From: Astrothelium macrocarpum
Taxonomy: Eukaryota; Ascomycota; Dothideomycetes; Trypetheliales; Trypetheliaceae
DNA length: 64,000 nucleotides
Direction of reading: 5' to 3'
NCBI GenBank assembly: GCA_021030915.1
Contig: JAGEMR010000010.1
Span: 124,001 to 188,000, forward strand
The notes under the pieces were generated by a model. It was not told where the DNA came from and did no database searches. It was given only the letters and a program-made list of their open reading frames with translations. The translations under genes and the position numbers were made by a program. Positions 22,275 through 34,412 of this stretch are shown here, piece by piece. Position 1 is the stretch's first letter; each line of letters starts with the position of its first letter.

Positions 22275-24892
22275 CTATCGATTCAAACTAAGCAGACCTT
22301 CCACATATCTCCTTGCGTCAACCCCAATCCCCTCCGCCAACCGTGTCGGTCCCCATCCGACGCCTCCTCCCCAACTCGCACCCCGTAACCCAAACATCCC
22401 TCCCGCCATCGCCCTTCCCCCACTCGTTCCAGCAGTGCCACCAGCTACATCGCCATCACTCGCCTTCCGAACCAGAAACGCTTGCCGTGTTCTCAGGTCC
22501 GTCGCTCCAGCACCTCGGTCGTCGGGGGCTCCCTCACCGCCCTCCGACGGAGGCCGTGATGACGAAGAAGGCGGCAATCGCATCCACACAACCCACCATC
22601 CTCGGCTCGTCTTACACGTCCGTTCACGTTCGAGCGCTTGGCGCTGCGTCGCAGCGAGGATGGCAAGGACCTGTGTGTGGACATTGAGCGCATCGACGCG
22701 AGACCAAGGGGGCGAGGCTGGTTGCGCCGTGATGGTCGACGCAGTCGGAGCAGGTATGTTGGACAGAGTCGTGTGAACAGTAAGTGTGCGGGGATCGTAG
22801 ATGAGGTCGAAGATGGGTTGAGGGTTTTGGCTTGTTTGAGGAGAGGTGGTTCTGGCAGCAGAAGACTGAGCGGACTCGATCCGGGCGTTGATTTTGCTAG
22901 GGGAGGTGTTGCGGCAAAGTGGCTTGTGGAGAGGTCGCAGATGAGCGGCGAGTGAACGGTAGAAGGAAGGAATGGATAGCGAGTCGGCCCGTGGATCGAA
23001 GAGGAATGCGTAGATAAAAGGACGGTGGACATATACAACAACACGAAGTCTTTGAAAGCCGTCTTCTCCAGTGATCCACGAACTCACAGAGGCCTCCGTG
23101 GAGCGATCATAGCTTGTGTTGCGGGAGAGCGTCTTGTTGACTTCCATAGCCGGAGTTGTCTTTCTGATAAGTCTGATATGTAGAGTACGTAGGAAAAGTC
23201 TGTTCCCCAATTCATCTGCTTCATCTTTATCTTCAGAGTCTGCTTCAGTGGTGGTCAAGTCTCCTCTTAATCCGATGAGATAGTATCCTGATGATTCTTG
23301 CTGCTCCTGAACAAGACGCTCGTGCTCTTCCCCGGCGCCATCCGGAGTTGGTTCTAACTGCTTCAAGGGTGCCTCATATCGATCACTCCCTTCCTGGTTC
23401 TCAATCATCCCAGATCTCTCGTCGGGTGCTTCCATCTTCGCTGATGTTGGCGAGCCCACATAGCCAAGTGTCAAAACTCGCATCCACGAACCTGAAGAAA
23501 GTAATGCTGGTCGTTTACGTATAGTGCCACTTTCCTGCTTGTCTGCTCCATTGCTGCGATGAGTATCTGCAGATGAAATTGCATTACTTAGCGCCGTTTC
23601 CGCTGCAGAAACTATTGGTGGAGGTATGTCCGGCTGTATAGCTTGCTGAGATTTGGCTCCAACTCTTGGAGAATCCACATCTCTAGCTGGGCCGGCTCGC
23701 AAACCAGCTTCTGGATTTCTTGTACGCGGTATCTTGAGAGATCCATTTACCGCATGGTCCGAATTGTGTCTACGCCTTCTCCTGTTTGAATGGGGATTTT
23801 GTCCTACACCGTATGTGTACTCTCCATCTCGATAGATTGAAGCCATCCATTGCGAGATATCCCTCAAGGATGATCTCGTTAGATTGCCGATTCCTCCGAA
23901 TATCATTCCATCCGAAGCCTCCGGATCATGCCCGTATCCAATCCACGGGTTCGACTGCGCAACGCGTTTCTTCGATGTCTGTGAATCGGCATCTTGGCTA
24001 GGAACTGGCTCTCCAAATCGCGAGACAAGGAGATCCACAAGACCATCTGTCCTGCCAACTAAGTCTTCCAGCACCTCTCGTTCTCCACTTCCCCAGTCTT
24101 CCTCACCTACTCCAAAGCCTAGCTCTCCACCGGCAGCCAGCTTCAGGCCTCCAAAAGCATCCGCAGCTGGGTTGCCATGAAGTAGAACATCCCAGTCTTG
24201 AGAAAATTGTGTCCAAAACCTATTCAAAGTACTGCAAAATTTGTGACGCGATAATCTTACGTAGAGCGAGCTCAAAGATGGCCCATGGTGAAGGCGAAAC
24301 GTAGAGGAAGCGCGGATGAGATCCTGTATTAACAACGACGGCGGAGCAACTTCTCGCGAGGAGTATTCAATTGATGATTTGCCAGCGGTGTGCTCCGTCG
24401 TGCTAGCAGGTGGATGGCTTGTTGGACTTGTGGGAATGCGCGTGAGGTCAATTGACTGGATTGTCGGTTAGGATGGAAAGCAAAAGCCTCAGTAGGCTAG
24501 ACGTCATACAGCAAGAACCCACCAACCCTTCTCAAGTTCGTGGAGGACTATCCTTGACTTTTCGGTCTCAATAGAGTCGACAGGCTCATTATTGGAGAAT
24601 CCCCTGGCAATCAGTTCATTGGTGTCCGCAGCCCAACGAGTAGTATTGTTATTTACCTCGCAAAATTAACCATGCCCTGCGCCAAACCAATCTGACGAAG
24701 TTGCTCATTTTCATCTTCATCCACCGGTCGAGCCCTGGATCGACGACCTCGTTGCGCCGCGCGGGACCAATAAAAGACGATTTGATCGCGGAATGTCTCG
24801 TCTGTCGGGCCAAGCTCTGGATTGTAGATGGCAAGAAAAGCCAGTCGGGCGGGCTGGATCTTGCCGTCCCATTGTGCACTGCCAGCGGACAT
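22275..24892 (-). CDS. CCZ1: Vacuolar fusion protein CCZ1
   Basis: Three exons on the minus strand (24892-24657, 24603-24510, 24455-22275) give 836 residues. CCZ1 pairs with MON1 as the guanine-nucleotide exchange factor for the Rab7 GTPase Ypt7 on late endosomes, vacuoles and autophagosomes. The N-terminus has the first longin-domain sequence (RLAFLAIYNPELGPTDETF, then RDQIVFYWS), followed by VLHELEKGWWVLASIDLTR and LIRASSTFRLHHGPSLSSLY. The central third is low-complexity and probably disordered. The C-terminal part has IFDLIYDPRTLTVHTTLSNI and ends with ARRYVEGLLSLNR, typical of fungal CCZ1. Its start codon lies 156 bp from the divergent formyltransferase gene. Confidence 0.9.
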
Positions 24893-25048
24893 GATTCATC
24901 ATGACGAGGGCACTGAAAGATTGGAGGGAGGGATGCGATAAAGGCGGGTAGGGGTTATTGATGTAAAGAGATGAAGTCATTCGCGCGGAAAAGACAAAAC
25001 ACCAACCACGCGACCAGACTTATCATTCTTCATCTCCCTTTCTTTCTC
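24893..25048. promoter_or_regulatory. Very short divergent promoter region
   Basis: The 156 bp between the CCZ1 (-) and formyltransferase (+) start codons must serve both genes. If the upstream in-frame ATG of the formyltransferase at 24971 is used, only 78 bp remain. Inference from position only. Confidence 0.4.
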
Positions 25049-26381
25049 ATGCAAACCTGGTGCATAGCAAGCTTCCATAAATCGTTTACATCTCGTCGAA
25101 CACTTTCATGTATACGATGTAGGAGCTTTTCATTTATAGCCAAAGCCTATGAACCACTTCGCATTCTTTTCTGCGGGTCCGACGCGTTCAGCATCGCGTC
25201 TCTAAAGGCCTTGCACAACCATCACGCGACCACTGGACCAGATGTCATCGCGTCTTTGGACGTCGTATGTCGGCCTGCGAAGAGAGTCGGTCGGGGTTTG
25301 AAGAATGTGAAGAATGGTATTGTTCCTCCTCGCGAGTGACCTGATAACAAAAGACTAAGTCGATGTTTAAAGTTCCCATCAAACAGGCTGCAGAGCAATT
25401 AAAGCTTCCAGTTCATGAGATTGATACATTCACTGGCTGGCAGGTATTTAGAAAATGACTTTTCCTCCTGTTCCTTTCTGCGTGCTACGCTCGAGTACCA
25501 ATCCGTGATCTAGCCTCCAAAACCCAATGGCGCCTCAATCAATCTAGTAATTGCCGTATCATTCGGCCTTTTCGTGCCGCCTCGAATCCTTAATAATGCC
25601 AAGTTTGGTGGGCTAAATGTTCATCCATCCTTGTTGCCAGAGTAAGATCATTTAAGCAATATAAGAACTCTTGACTGACAGCCAAAGCTTACGTGGACCT
25701 GCTCCATTACATCACACTCTACTTCAAAGACGTAAAAGAACTGGTGTGACTGTCCAAACACTACATCCCAAGCATTTTGATCAAGGCACTGTGCTTGCTC
25801 AGACACCACCTCCTGGAATCCCTGTACCTAATCCAGAGACTTGCACTGTAGAGCAACTCCTCCGGGTTTTAGCCCCCGTTGGCGGGAAAATGCTATTGGA
25901 AATCCTCAAGAACGGGCTATTTCTGCCTCCTCTTGGCCCCATAATGCCATTCACTGGCCTCCACGAGCCTAATGAGCTGCACCACGCCTCCAAAATCACA
26001 CCCAATGATGGTCGCATCGATTGGGACACATGGCCTTCAAACGACATCTTTCTTCGACAAAGAGTACTGGGCAAGCTCTGGGACGACCAATTATACCAAC
26101 GTTGTTCTTCGGCACTTTCCCCTGGAGAGAATAAGAGAGTCAACTATTCGGGATGGCGTCTCCTCGATCCATTGGGAACGGTCGAAACAACAGATAAGTC
26201 ACCCGGTACTCCTTGCTGGGTACATGATCTTCTTGGTACGCTATATTTTGGAATTGTCACTTGTGATGGGAAAATTCTGCGCCCAACATCCGCAACAATT
26301 GAGGGTCGCCGGCAAGGAGAAGGATTGGCAGAGCTCGAAAGAATTTTGAATAAAAATCAAAATGTATTACGTAGTAGATGA
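25049..26381 (+). CDS. FMT1: Mitochondrial methionyl-tRNA formyltransferase
   Basis: Four exons (25049-25316, 25373-25443, 25514-25641, 25688-26381) give 386 residues. It formylates initiator Met-tRNA using 10-formyl-tetrahydrofolate for mitochondrial translation. The N-terminus (MQTWCIASFHKSFTSRR) is basic and suits a mitochondrial presequence. Then come LRILFCGSDAFSIASLKAL, VPIKQAAEQLKLPV, and the core NVHPSLLPDLRGPAPLHHTL with the family Asn and His, and Asp in HFDQGTVLAQ. The last acceptor was placed at 25687 rather than the AG six bases earlier because it gives the usual LLPDLRGPAP. An earlier in-frame ATG at 24971 is possible. Its stop lies four bases from the stop of the next, converging gene. 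Confidence 0.9.
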
Positions 26382-26385
26382 ATAT

Positions 26386-29300
26386 TTACAAAAACTCATT
26401 AACAGCAGAACCTAGTCCAGTCACATCTTCGAAGACATGCCAATGCCCAACACCTGGAAGAATGACTGATTTGCCATTCCGCACCTTACTGGTTAATGCT
26501 TGGACATGACTTGGCGGTGAAACTTTGTCCTCTTCACCAGTCGCGATCAATACTGGTGCCTCAAATTTCTCAATTTCAATGGTGCTCTCGGCAGATCCTG
26601 CCAGTGCTGCACAGCCCTTGGCATACCCTTCTGGATCTTGAGCCAATAGACTCTGCTGCACGGCCGCAACTGCAAGTGGATTGCTGGATTTGGTCTTCTC
26701 CGACGTGCCTGCCGCGATGACGGTCGATGCCACAGCAGACAGGCCACCCGCGCGAACCGCAGCCGCCCGTTTCGTGCAACCTTCAGCAGCGGCCTTGGGT
26801 AAAGGTGATGGTGGCGGACCAAGCAAAACGAGCTTCTTTACGAGATGGGGATATTGAACTGCAAAGGTCTCTGCGACTAGGCAACCCATCGAATGGGCAA
26901 CCACTACTGCGGATGCGAGCTTGAAATCGGCATGGTTGAAGAGATTGAAGAGGTCGTCTACCAGTGATTGAATGGTGATTGTTGATGTTGCCGTAGTTGG
27001 AGATAGGCCATGTCCTTCAAGATCATATAAAATGCATTTGTTTTTTGTCGATAGCCCAGCAGCTGAAATCAAAGGCTCATAGTACGATGTTGTGCCGCCT
27101 AAGCCGTGCACGAAGACAATCGGATCGCCCGATCCAAGAGTCCGTACGTTCAGCTTCTTGTTACCAACTTGAGTCAGGCCGACGCCACCATTAGTGATGG
27201 AAAGATTATGAATCGGAATGGAGGATGCCTCAGTCGCTCGTTTCGTGACTTGGTTCTCAGCTGACGGATATGCAATTGTGTTCCGAAGAGTTCCCAACCC
27301 CGAAATGGAAATCTCCACAACGTCGCCAGGCCTTAAAAATTTGGGAGGATTCAGCCCGAACCCAACACCAGCTGGTGTGCCGGTGGCAATGACATCTCCC
27401 GGCCGCAACGTTTGACTCTGAGAGAGTGTCTTGATCAGTACGGGCACCGAAAAGATCAAGTCATCAGTAGTCCCCTGCTGTCTCAATTCTCCATTTACTC
27501 TCGTCTCAACCTTCAGCGTCTTGGGTAACGCCTGTTTTGGTACGGCCACAGGCCCAATAGGGCAAAAGGTATCAGCACTCTTACCGATATAGAACTGCTT
27601 GTGTTCCTTTTGTTTTTCGCGCGCAGTCACATCGTTGATAATGGTATAGCCCCAGACATAGTCATCGGCTTCAGCCTCTCCAATCTGGAATCCGGACTTT
27701 CCGATGATGACACCAATTTCACCCTCGTAGTCGAGAGTAGAGGTGAATTCTGGGTGCGGCATAATTTCTTCTTCATGAGCAATGATGGAAGTGCTCCGTT
27801 TGGTAAAGATGACGGGATGCGACGGTAAGTCGACATTATCTGAAGCATCGTACCCAGACGCATTGAATTCTTTGGCATGCTCGGAATAATTTTTGCCAAC
27901 TGCGAGGATGTCGCGGCCATTAATCGGGGCGAGTAACTTGATATCCTCTTTCGCAAATGGTTCACCCGCTTTAATCAGGGACTCGTGATTAATTGCAAAA
28001 ATCTCGTAGAGGTCAGAGAGTGGGGTGCCGGAGGCATGAGCCAGAGGGGTTATTTTATTAGATCCATGATCTAGATGGCCGATGCGTGTCCGTTTCGTGC
28101 CATCAGTAAGCTCATATGCCACAAAATTTGTTAGAGCTGGTGGTACTGGTGTCATAATTGGTAGTGGTTGAGTTCGTAAAAGTTCCTTGTGAGAAAGCTT
28201 GTGTATTCGGCCATTAATGACGATCGCGTTTAATTTGTCGTGATCCTGCAGTATCGAAATATCCTCCAACGGATTGCCGTCCACTAGGATGCAGTCGGCA
28301 AAATAACCGGGTAGGATTTTCCCTAGTTCATCTTCGCGCATAAATAATTTGGCAACCCCAGCGGTTGCCGCAACAAGAGACTCCATGGGCGTAAAGTTCA
28401 GTAACTTTACAAAATGCTCCAAATCTCTCGCATACGTGCCATGTGGTGTCCATGCGAAACCATAGTCTCCACCTGGTAATACGCAAATGCCCCTCTTGTG
28501 CATCTCAGTTGAACCCTCAATGGCAGCATCCAATTCTTTCTTATAACCAACTTGCTCCGCCTTCGAAAACGAATAACCGAACGGCTCGGCGTCATATAAT
28601 GTTGCAATGAGCCAGTTAATGCCCGGCGCCACAATATGTTTCTCCTTATTCTTCTCTAACATATCCATGCCCTCCTCGTCGATCCAGCTGGCGTGGTATA
28701 TGACATCCACCCCGTGACGCACGCACATCTTAACGCTGTCCCTTGCCCTCGCGTGCGCACACAGTCGCACGCCTCGTCGATGTGCCTCATCTACACATGC
28801 CGCCGTCTCTTCATCGCTGAAATAGCAATCTTGCGCGCTTCGGGTTTCAGTGATCTCCTCGCCGCTCATGCTCAGTTTGATCTGGTCGACACCAATGTCG
28901 ATGTGATGACGAATCGTCTCGCGCATTTCCAACGGACCTTTAGCGAACGCCGTGATGCCAGGCACCAGCTCCCCATCTGGTACTGCCATTTCCTTGCCAT
29001 TGGCTAGATATCGAGGGCCCGGGAGGTCCCCAGCATTGATAGCGTCGCGGATCACGCAGTCGAGCCGAGTCTTGGCTGATGCGGCTCCGAAGCACATGGT
29101 ATAGCCGCTGTCGAGGTATGCCCGAGCGCTGCGTGCCGTGAGCAATGTATGCTCCTCGACGCCGAGCTCACCGAGGCGTCCGAGATCGCCATTGTTCCAT
29201 GTGAAGTGAGTGTGGGCGTCGCCAAGGCCGGACATAAGTGTTCGTCCCCGACCTTGGATGACGCGTACGGAGGGATCAGTGGTGAGAGAGGAAAGGTTAG

Positions 29301-29634
29301 GGACATTGCCGACATAGCGAATGCGTTCGCCTGAAATGGCTTAGGATATGAAATAGTGCTAGGCTATGCGAGAAGTACCTTGAATGAAAACATCACCTCG
29401 ATAAGGCTCCTTGCCTGTGCTGTCAAGTATGTTTACGTCCTGAAGTAGGATCTTGGAGTCTGGAGAAGTGCCTTTGATCTGATGGCTCTTCGGTTTCAAC
29501 GATGGATCAAAATAGACTTCATCGTGCGGAAACGTCTTTTGTGAGGAATTCACTCCATTAACGCTCAATGTACCGTTCGTCAGGCCATTTGTCAAATCAT
29601 CTGTGCCAATTGTTTGCAGCAGTCCAGGGGCCAT
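26386..29634 (-). CDS. Three-domain hydrolase: amidohydrolase + FAH + alpha/beta hydrolase
   Basis: Two exons (29634-29379, 29330-26386; 48-nt intron) give 1066 residues with no break. About 60-470: metal-dependent amidohydrolase of the imidazolonepropionase-related type, with HxH at 125/127 (DAHTH), Lys237 (DQIK), His278, His298 and Asp374 (GGDYGF), so the active site looks complete. About 555-775: fumarylacetoacetate-hydrolase fold (AVGKNYSEHAKEF, LDYEGEIGVIIGK with Glu621/623, INDVTARE, GKSADTFCPIGP, GTPAGVGFG). About 800-1066: alpha/beta hydrolase with VFVHGLGG, nucleophile Ser899 (AHSMG), Asp1020 and His1048 (GVGHWHVFED), like enol-lactonases. The first ATG of a longer open frame (29748) was rejected because a GTAGGT sits inside it. 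The three activities could act in turn on a ring or lactone breakdown product; the substrate is unknown. Confidence 0.88.
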
Positions 29635-30575
29635 GGTAATCAATCGAGTTGTAGAAGCAGCGAGAAAGAGTACTAGGAATGTTCGAGAGGACCTACCTTT
29701 GAGGATGTTACGCAGGCTCAGTCTCGTCGGGCGGGGATTTACAATCATAACCTTAGATATATTGGTCCTTCTTCCTCCTTGTACGTCAGACCTACCTTAG
29801 CCCGGCATACCGGGATCCTTCCCGGCACTATGCCATTCGGGCGGCAGTCTACAAAGATCAAATCGTCGACATAGACTTCCAAGGCCACAAACCCGTAATT
29901 GTGGTAGCTGATGGTGGTCATATAGCTGTATTCGACTGAGGTCTGAACACGTCTATTATTATGAATGGTTACATGTATATTGTCGTGTCTAGGTGGAACG
30001 ACCAGTATGGGCGGACGGGATGAGAATGTGGGGTAGCGAAAGAGGTACATAGCTGAGGTACCTGCCTGGGTATATTTGATGGTAGTTTCATGGCGTCTTA
30101 AGATCTTGAACTCGCCGATGTGTCAAGGATTCATAGCTTTTAAAGGATGCTATTCATCTTGGGTTGGTGTTAATACTGTACGCTAAAGTCTTGGTCCGAT
30201 CGGTTCAGCTCTGGGCCTTTCATTTTCCAGTGTTATTCCCATTCATCTCTGAAAACAAATAGAAAATTCGTGATGATAATGCTATATAAGTACTGGGCCT
30301 GACTTGCTCTGAGCCTGAGCTGTTAGCATTTATGTGCTCCATAACAGATAAAATACCTCACCTCTGCAAATAACTTCGTTTGCGCCGGACATTTAAGATC
30401 AAGGCATTTCCTTGAATTCTGTGGCGATAGACCCGCTGCTACGATCCCGCCATATTTTTGTCTTTCCCGGTTTCGATCTCTACCAGGTTCAGAGAAAGCA
30501 TTCTTGTTCGTGCTCTGTTAATATTCATCTTCTGGCACCAGAGGAATCTAGGCTAGAATAATCTTTTGGCAATCC
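29635..30575. other. Upstream region of the hydrolase fusion; SLX9 3' flank
   Basis: About 0.9 kb. The part next to 29634 should hold the 5' leader (possibly with a leader intron, given a GTAGGT at about 29693) and promoter of the fusion gene. No other gene is supported. Confidence 0.45.
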
Positions 30576-31159
30576 TCAGGGTTTCCGCCCCATATTCTGC
30601 GTGATAAATTCCCTCAATACATTCCATCGATCAGCTGGCCTAGTTGTTGCGTCTTTGGATGGGTTGGCATCTGCAGCTGGGGTCAAAGCTTGGCTACCAA
30701 TAATTTGTGCCAGATTCTGACTGAACCGCTCCCGCTCTACTTTATCAAGTTTCTCCTTGCGTTTCTGCGATCCAGGTTTGCTTGTTAATTTATTTTGTTT
30801 CGTATCCGTCCGATCACGAGACGACCTTGCATCCTCCGTAGTGAAATCCTGTCCTGTCTCAGGTAGTGCGTCTGCCAGTGACTCAAGTGTAGTGGCAAGT
30901 TTCTTGCTGGGCCGTCGACGATTTTTCCTGATCGTTCTATTCTGCGTTTGTATCTTGCTTACAAACGCTGAGTGCTTGATGACGCGCTTGTCTTTCTTCG
31001 ATGAGGCAAAAGCCGACTCTGTAGGTTTGATGGGCCTATGGATGTGTTCACGTTGACTTTTTGTCGCCGTTCGTCGACGAGATATTGGCCGGACTGGAGC
31101 CTGGAAAATGTGAGCGACTACGACAGCACCTGAGAATAATGGTTGAGGCGATTCACCAT
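30576..31159 (-). CDS. SLX9: Ribosome biogenesis protein SLX9
   Basis: Minus-strand coding exons 31159-31157 (only the ATG) and 31100-30576 give 175 residues; the 56-nt intron starts GTGAAT directly after ATG and ends TTCCAG. The protein begins MAPVRPISRRRTATK and continues SKKDKRVIKHSAFVSKIQ, RRRPSKKLATTLESLADALP, KPGSQKRKEKLDKVERERF, and ends RWNVLREFITQNMGRKP. These are the conserved blocks of SLX9, a nucleolar factor for 40S pre-ribosome maturation and export in yeast. No ATG exists within exon 2 before the conserved region, which is why a plain open-frame search misses the gene. It lies between two accessory genes. Confidence 0.88.
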
Positions 31160-31586
31160 CACTTGAAGAGAACTGACAAGTTAGATGGGAGGGAAAATTG
31201 TAGAGTACAGAGGCCCGAACTAGATCTACACTGAAGAAGGAAGGTTTGGCGAATTGGTTCTATGCAAGCTTAGTCATTAGATCTTCCAACAATTCAGCTG
31301 AGACCAGTATTGGTTATGGCTCGATTGCATAGTTGCGTACATCGGAAACTCAAGCCTGATAAATTTTAGTCAAGTACACGCAATCACGTTTGAAATACCT
31401 CTCCTTTGCGCCAATCGTCTTTTGGGGAAGAGAATAAGCATTCTACACCACAAGCCCAACGGGACGCTCGTTTTGAAACCAAGATTGTCGCGTCGGCCCT
31501 CTCTTCCTTTTCCATCACACCAACTTTCTTCCAAAATCTCTGTTATCGGCCTTCACTATTCTTGAGGTATGTTATGATGAGGTGAT
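31160..31586. other. Divergent promoter region, SLX9 and MFS transporter
   Basis: About 430 bp between the SLX9 start (-) and the MFS start (+). No gene supported. Confidence 0.45.
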
Positions 31587-33616
31587 ATGTCCTTCCTTCT
31601 CAAATCCTTCAAGAAGCGCGAGCGCTCCGGATCTGGGGCCGAAGAGGCTGTTCCTTTGCAGGAAAGCGAAGCATGGCTTTCTGTCGACGAGAATGCCTTG
31701 CAAAATCACGGAGACCACGAGGTCGATAGTTTGGATGGCCTTGAAGATGGTGATGAATCTGCGGAAGATTCAAAGTTGGGGGCTGCCGAGGAGGATATTG
31801 TGTCTTCAGGAGAGTCTATCTACGACCGGAGAGCGAAAATCATCAATAGAGCCATCCAGGACATAGGTATGGGAAAATACCAGTGGCGCCTGTTCATTCT
31901 TTGTGGATTTGGATGGCTTGCCGATAATATATGGATGCAAGGCGTTGCTCTCACGCTTCCTCAGCTATCCGTAGAATTTGGAGTAGACTCCAATACCATT
32001 CGTTACACAACGATGGCTACGTACATTGGACTGTCTTTCGGCGCTAGCTTTTGGGGCGTTGCATCAGACATCATTGGACGGCGCCTGGCTTTCAACTGCA
32101 CCTTGATGTTGGCTGGGTTGTTTGGATTTTTATCAGGATTTGCTCCCAATTGGGCGACAACAAATCTACTATTTGCGCTAATGGGATTCGGCGTTGGCGG
32201 CAACCTACCAGTAGATGGAGCGTTATTCTTGGAATTCTTGCCAGCTTCTTCTGGAAATCTTTTGACTTTGCTTTCTGTTTGGTGGCCTCTCGGACAGCTT
32301 CTCTCATCTCTGGTCGGCTGGGCGTTGATACCAAATTATTCATGTGCAACAGATCTCAAAACTTGTGTCGCTACTGGAGGGGAGAAGCCGTGCTGCTCAA
32401 GAGCAAATAATATGGGATGGCGATATACGATCATGAGTCTGGGCGCCATCACTTTCGCCATGTTCATTTGCCGTTTCTTTTTCTTCAAACTTTACGAGTC
32501 ACCCAAATTCCTTGTATCGCGCGGTCGATTACAGGATGCCGTGGAGGTCGTTCGCGGAATAGCTGCTTACAATGGCACGGAAACATCGCTTACAGAGGAG
32601 CGTCTTCTGAGCGTCAAAGGCGACGGCACGAATTCCAATGCGGTAGCAGTGAAGAAGCCCGGATTTCTTGATGTGGCTAGGCGAAACTTTGGCAAGTTTT
32701 CCACCCAACGACTTGCACCGCTTTTTGCAAGTCGGAAGTTGGGGATAACTGTAAGTCTTATCTGGTTCATTTGGACTGCGATCGGGCTTGGTTTTCCTCT
32801 ATTCAATGCTTTTCTCCCTCAGTATCTTTCCAATGCCGACGCTGGACCAGAACAAGGTCCGACTTCTGCAGACGTAGCATATCGAGATGTACTCATCACG
32901 TCAATCGTGGGCCTTCCTGGCAGCATTTTGGCGTGCTATACAGTGGACTTGAGGTATCTTGGTCGCAAAGGAACCATGGCTGTGTCAACGTTGGTTAGCG
33001 GAATATTGTTGTATCTCTTTACACTCTCCTCCAACCCAAGCTTCCAGACTGCAATGTCTTCTCTTGAATCCTTCACTCAGGTATGTCTACATTTCAAAAC
33101 GGTCCACCAATGGTTGTAATTAGAAATGTCGCCTGCGACTGCGAGCGCTTCAATTCACGGCATATCTCGCAGAGGGACCCTCAACAACAGACAACGGAAA
33201 AATCTCGAGAATTATTTTGTCAACGGATCTTTCACGGATTGTTTTGGAATTGTGATCGGTGAGAACGAGGCATTTGGCAAATCATATCTTGCGCTCGCGA
33301 GTGACATTTCTTATTGCAACCTCTGGTGGCTTTTGTGACCTGTTAATTTTGTCTTGCTAACCGTTCATAGAATATCATGTACGGTGTGCTCTACGCGTAC
33401 ACACCCGAGGTCCTTCCTGCACCGTATCGTGGCACTGGGACGGGCGTCGCGTCTTTTCTAAATCGAATTGCCGGTATTCTTGCGCCAGTCTTGGCAGTGC
33501 AAATAGGCAAAGTTCATGTCTCAGCTCCCATATTAGTCGCGGCGGCTCTCTTTATAGTCTCAAGCGTTGCAATGGCAGTCTTGCCAATCGAATCCCGAGG
33601 AAAGCAAAGCCTATAA
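31587..33616 (+). CDS. MFS transporter, SV2-like/sugar-porter-related
   Basis: Two exons (31587-33080 and 33371-33616) give 579 residues. After an acidic N-terminal tail of about 100 residues come 12 helices. Marks: IGMGKYQWRLFILCGFGWLA before and in helix 1, GASFWGVASDIIGRRLAF for the loop 2-3 signature, LMGFGVGGNLPVDGALFLEF, and in the last third NIMYGVLYAYTPEVLPAPY with RGTGTGVASFLNRIAGI. The splice joining SLESFTQ to NIMYGV restores the usual sequence. Relatives are plasma-membrane proton symporters or efflux proteins for organic acids and similar small molecules; the substrate cannot be told. The intron is 290 nt, unusually long for this window. Its neighbours include the hydrolase fusion and an SDR/ALDH pair. 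Confidence 0.87.
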
Positions 33617-34412
33617 GCTCAAGAACACTACATATTGATGCGAAAATTCATGCGTCAATGCACAAATCCAGCATTGGTGATATGAGTGATGCAGCGAAGC
33701 CATTTTGAACATATGAGTGGCTGGCTAACCAGTCAAATCCTGAGATCACAATTGTAAGCCCAAAAACTATTCCACTTAGTGGTCTGATGAATCCATTAAA
33801 ACGAGCTCCATTTGCTCAAAAAAATAACCAGACACTGATACACTCGAGACAGGCATAGTCCCACGCTCTAAAGCTTATCTATGACTCCGTTCTAATCGGT
33901 CAATGCTCAAGCTTCTCGGCTCGACCGGGATTTACGGCCTATTGAAGCTGTCTTCGACCTCTATCGTCTCTCCATCTTCTTCCTCAAACACACCTGGAGA
34001 TCACAACCTCTGACACTGTTTCCGTCGATTCCGCTGGCTTCGCTGCAAAGACAGAAATCGGGATGATAATGGCTCAATTCTAGACAATATACATCTAGAA
34101 GTATCTCGAATTATTCGTAGACGCCTCTGAAGCTTGAGGTAGACCAACGATTCGTCCTACTGACCAGCCTAAGGACTTGAAAAGCGGCTCTTCTTGAGGA
34201 GATGCAGCACAGTGAAAACGGACGAACCCCTGGACATGGGCAAACTTTTCGGTTCTATCGCTGTCTGAACAGTTAATCCATGCTATCGCATACTCAGATT
34301 AGTTGTGATATTCCCTTTACAGGAACAAGCACATGGTTAGAATACGGGATAATACGTCGTATTATAATCATTGTATCACTACGTAACCATTGTCATTCGA
34401 TCAAAAACCCAT
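33617..34412. other. Intergenic, between converging genes
   Basis: The 3' flanks of the MFS transporter (+) and a SAT4 protein (-). Short open frames only. No gene supported. Confidence 0.5.

Noticed and set aside
22195..22955. Several plus-strand frames of 105-193 residues
   Set aside because: They lie opposite the last exon of CCZ1, whose frame is continuous and has family sequence.
24971..25048. Earlier in-frame ATG for the formyltransferase
   Set aside because: It would add a hydrophobic run before the basic presequence and leave only 78 bp to the CCZ1 start. Possible but less likely.
30757..31056. 99-residue plus-strand frame with hydrophobic stretch
   Set aside because: It is the antisense of SLX9 exon 2.
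3364..33370. Idea that the two long introns (3364-3669 and 33081-33370) are copies of one intron-like element
   Set aside because: No shared sequence was found by eye beyond splice sites.
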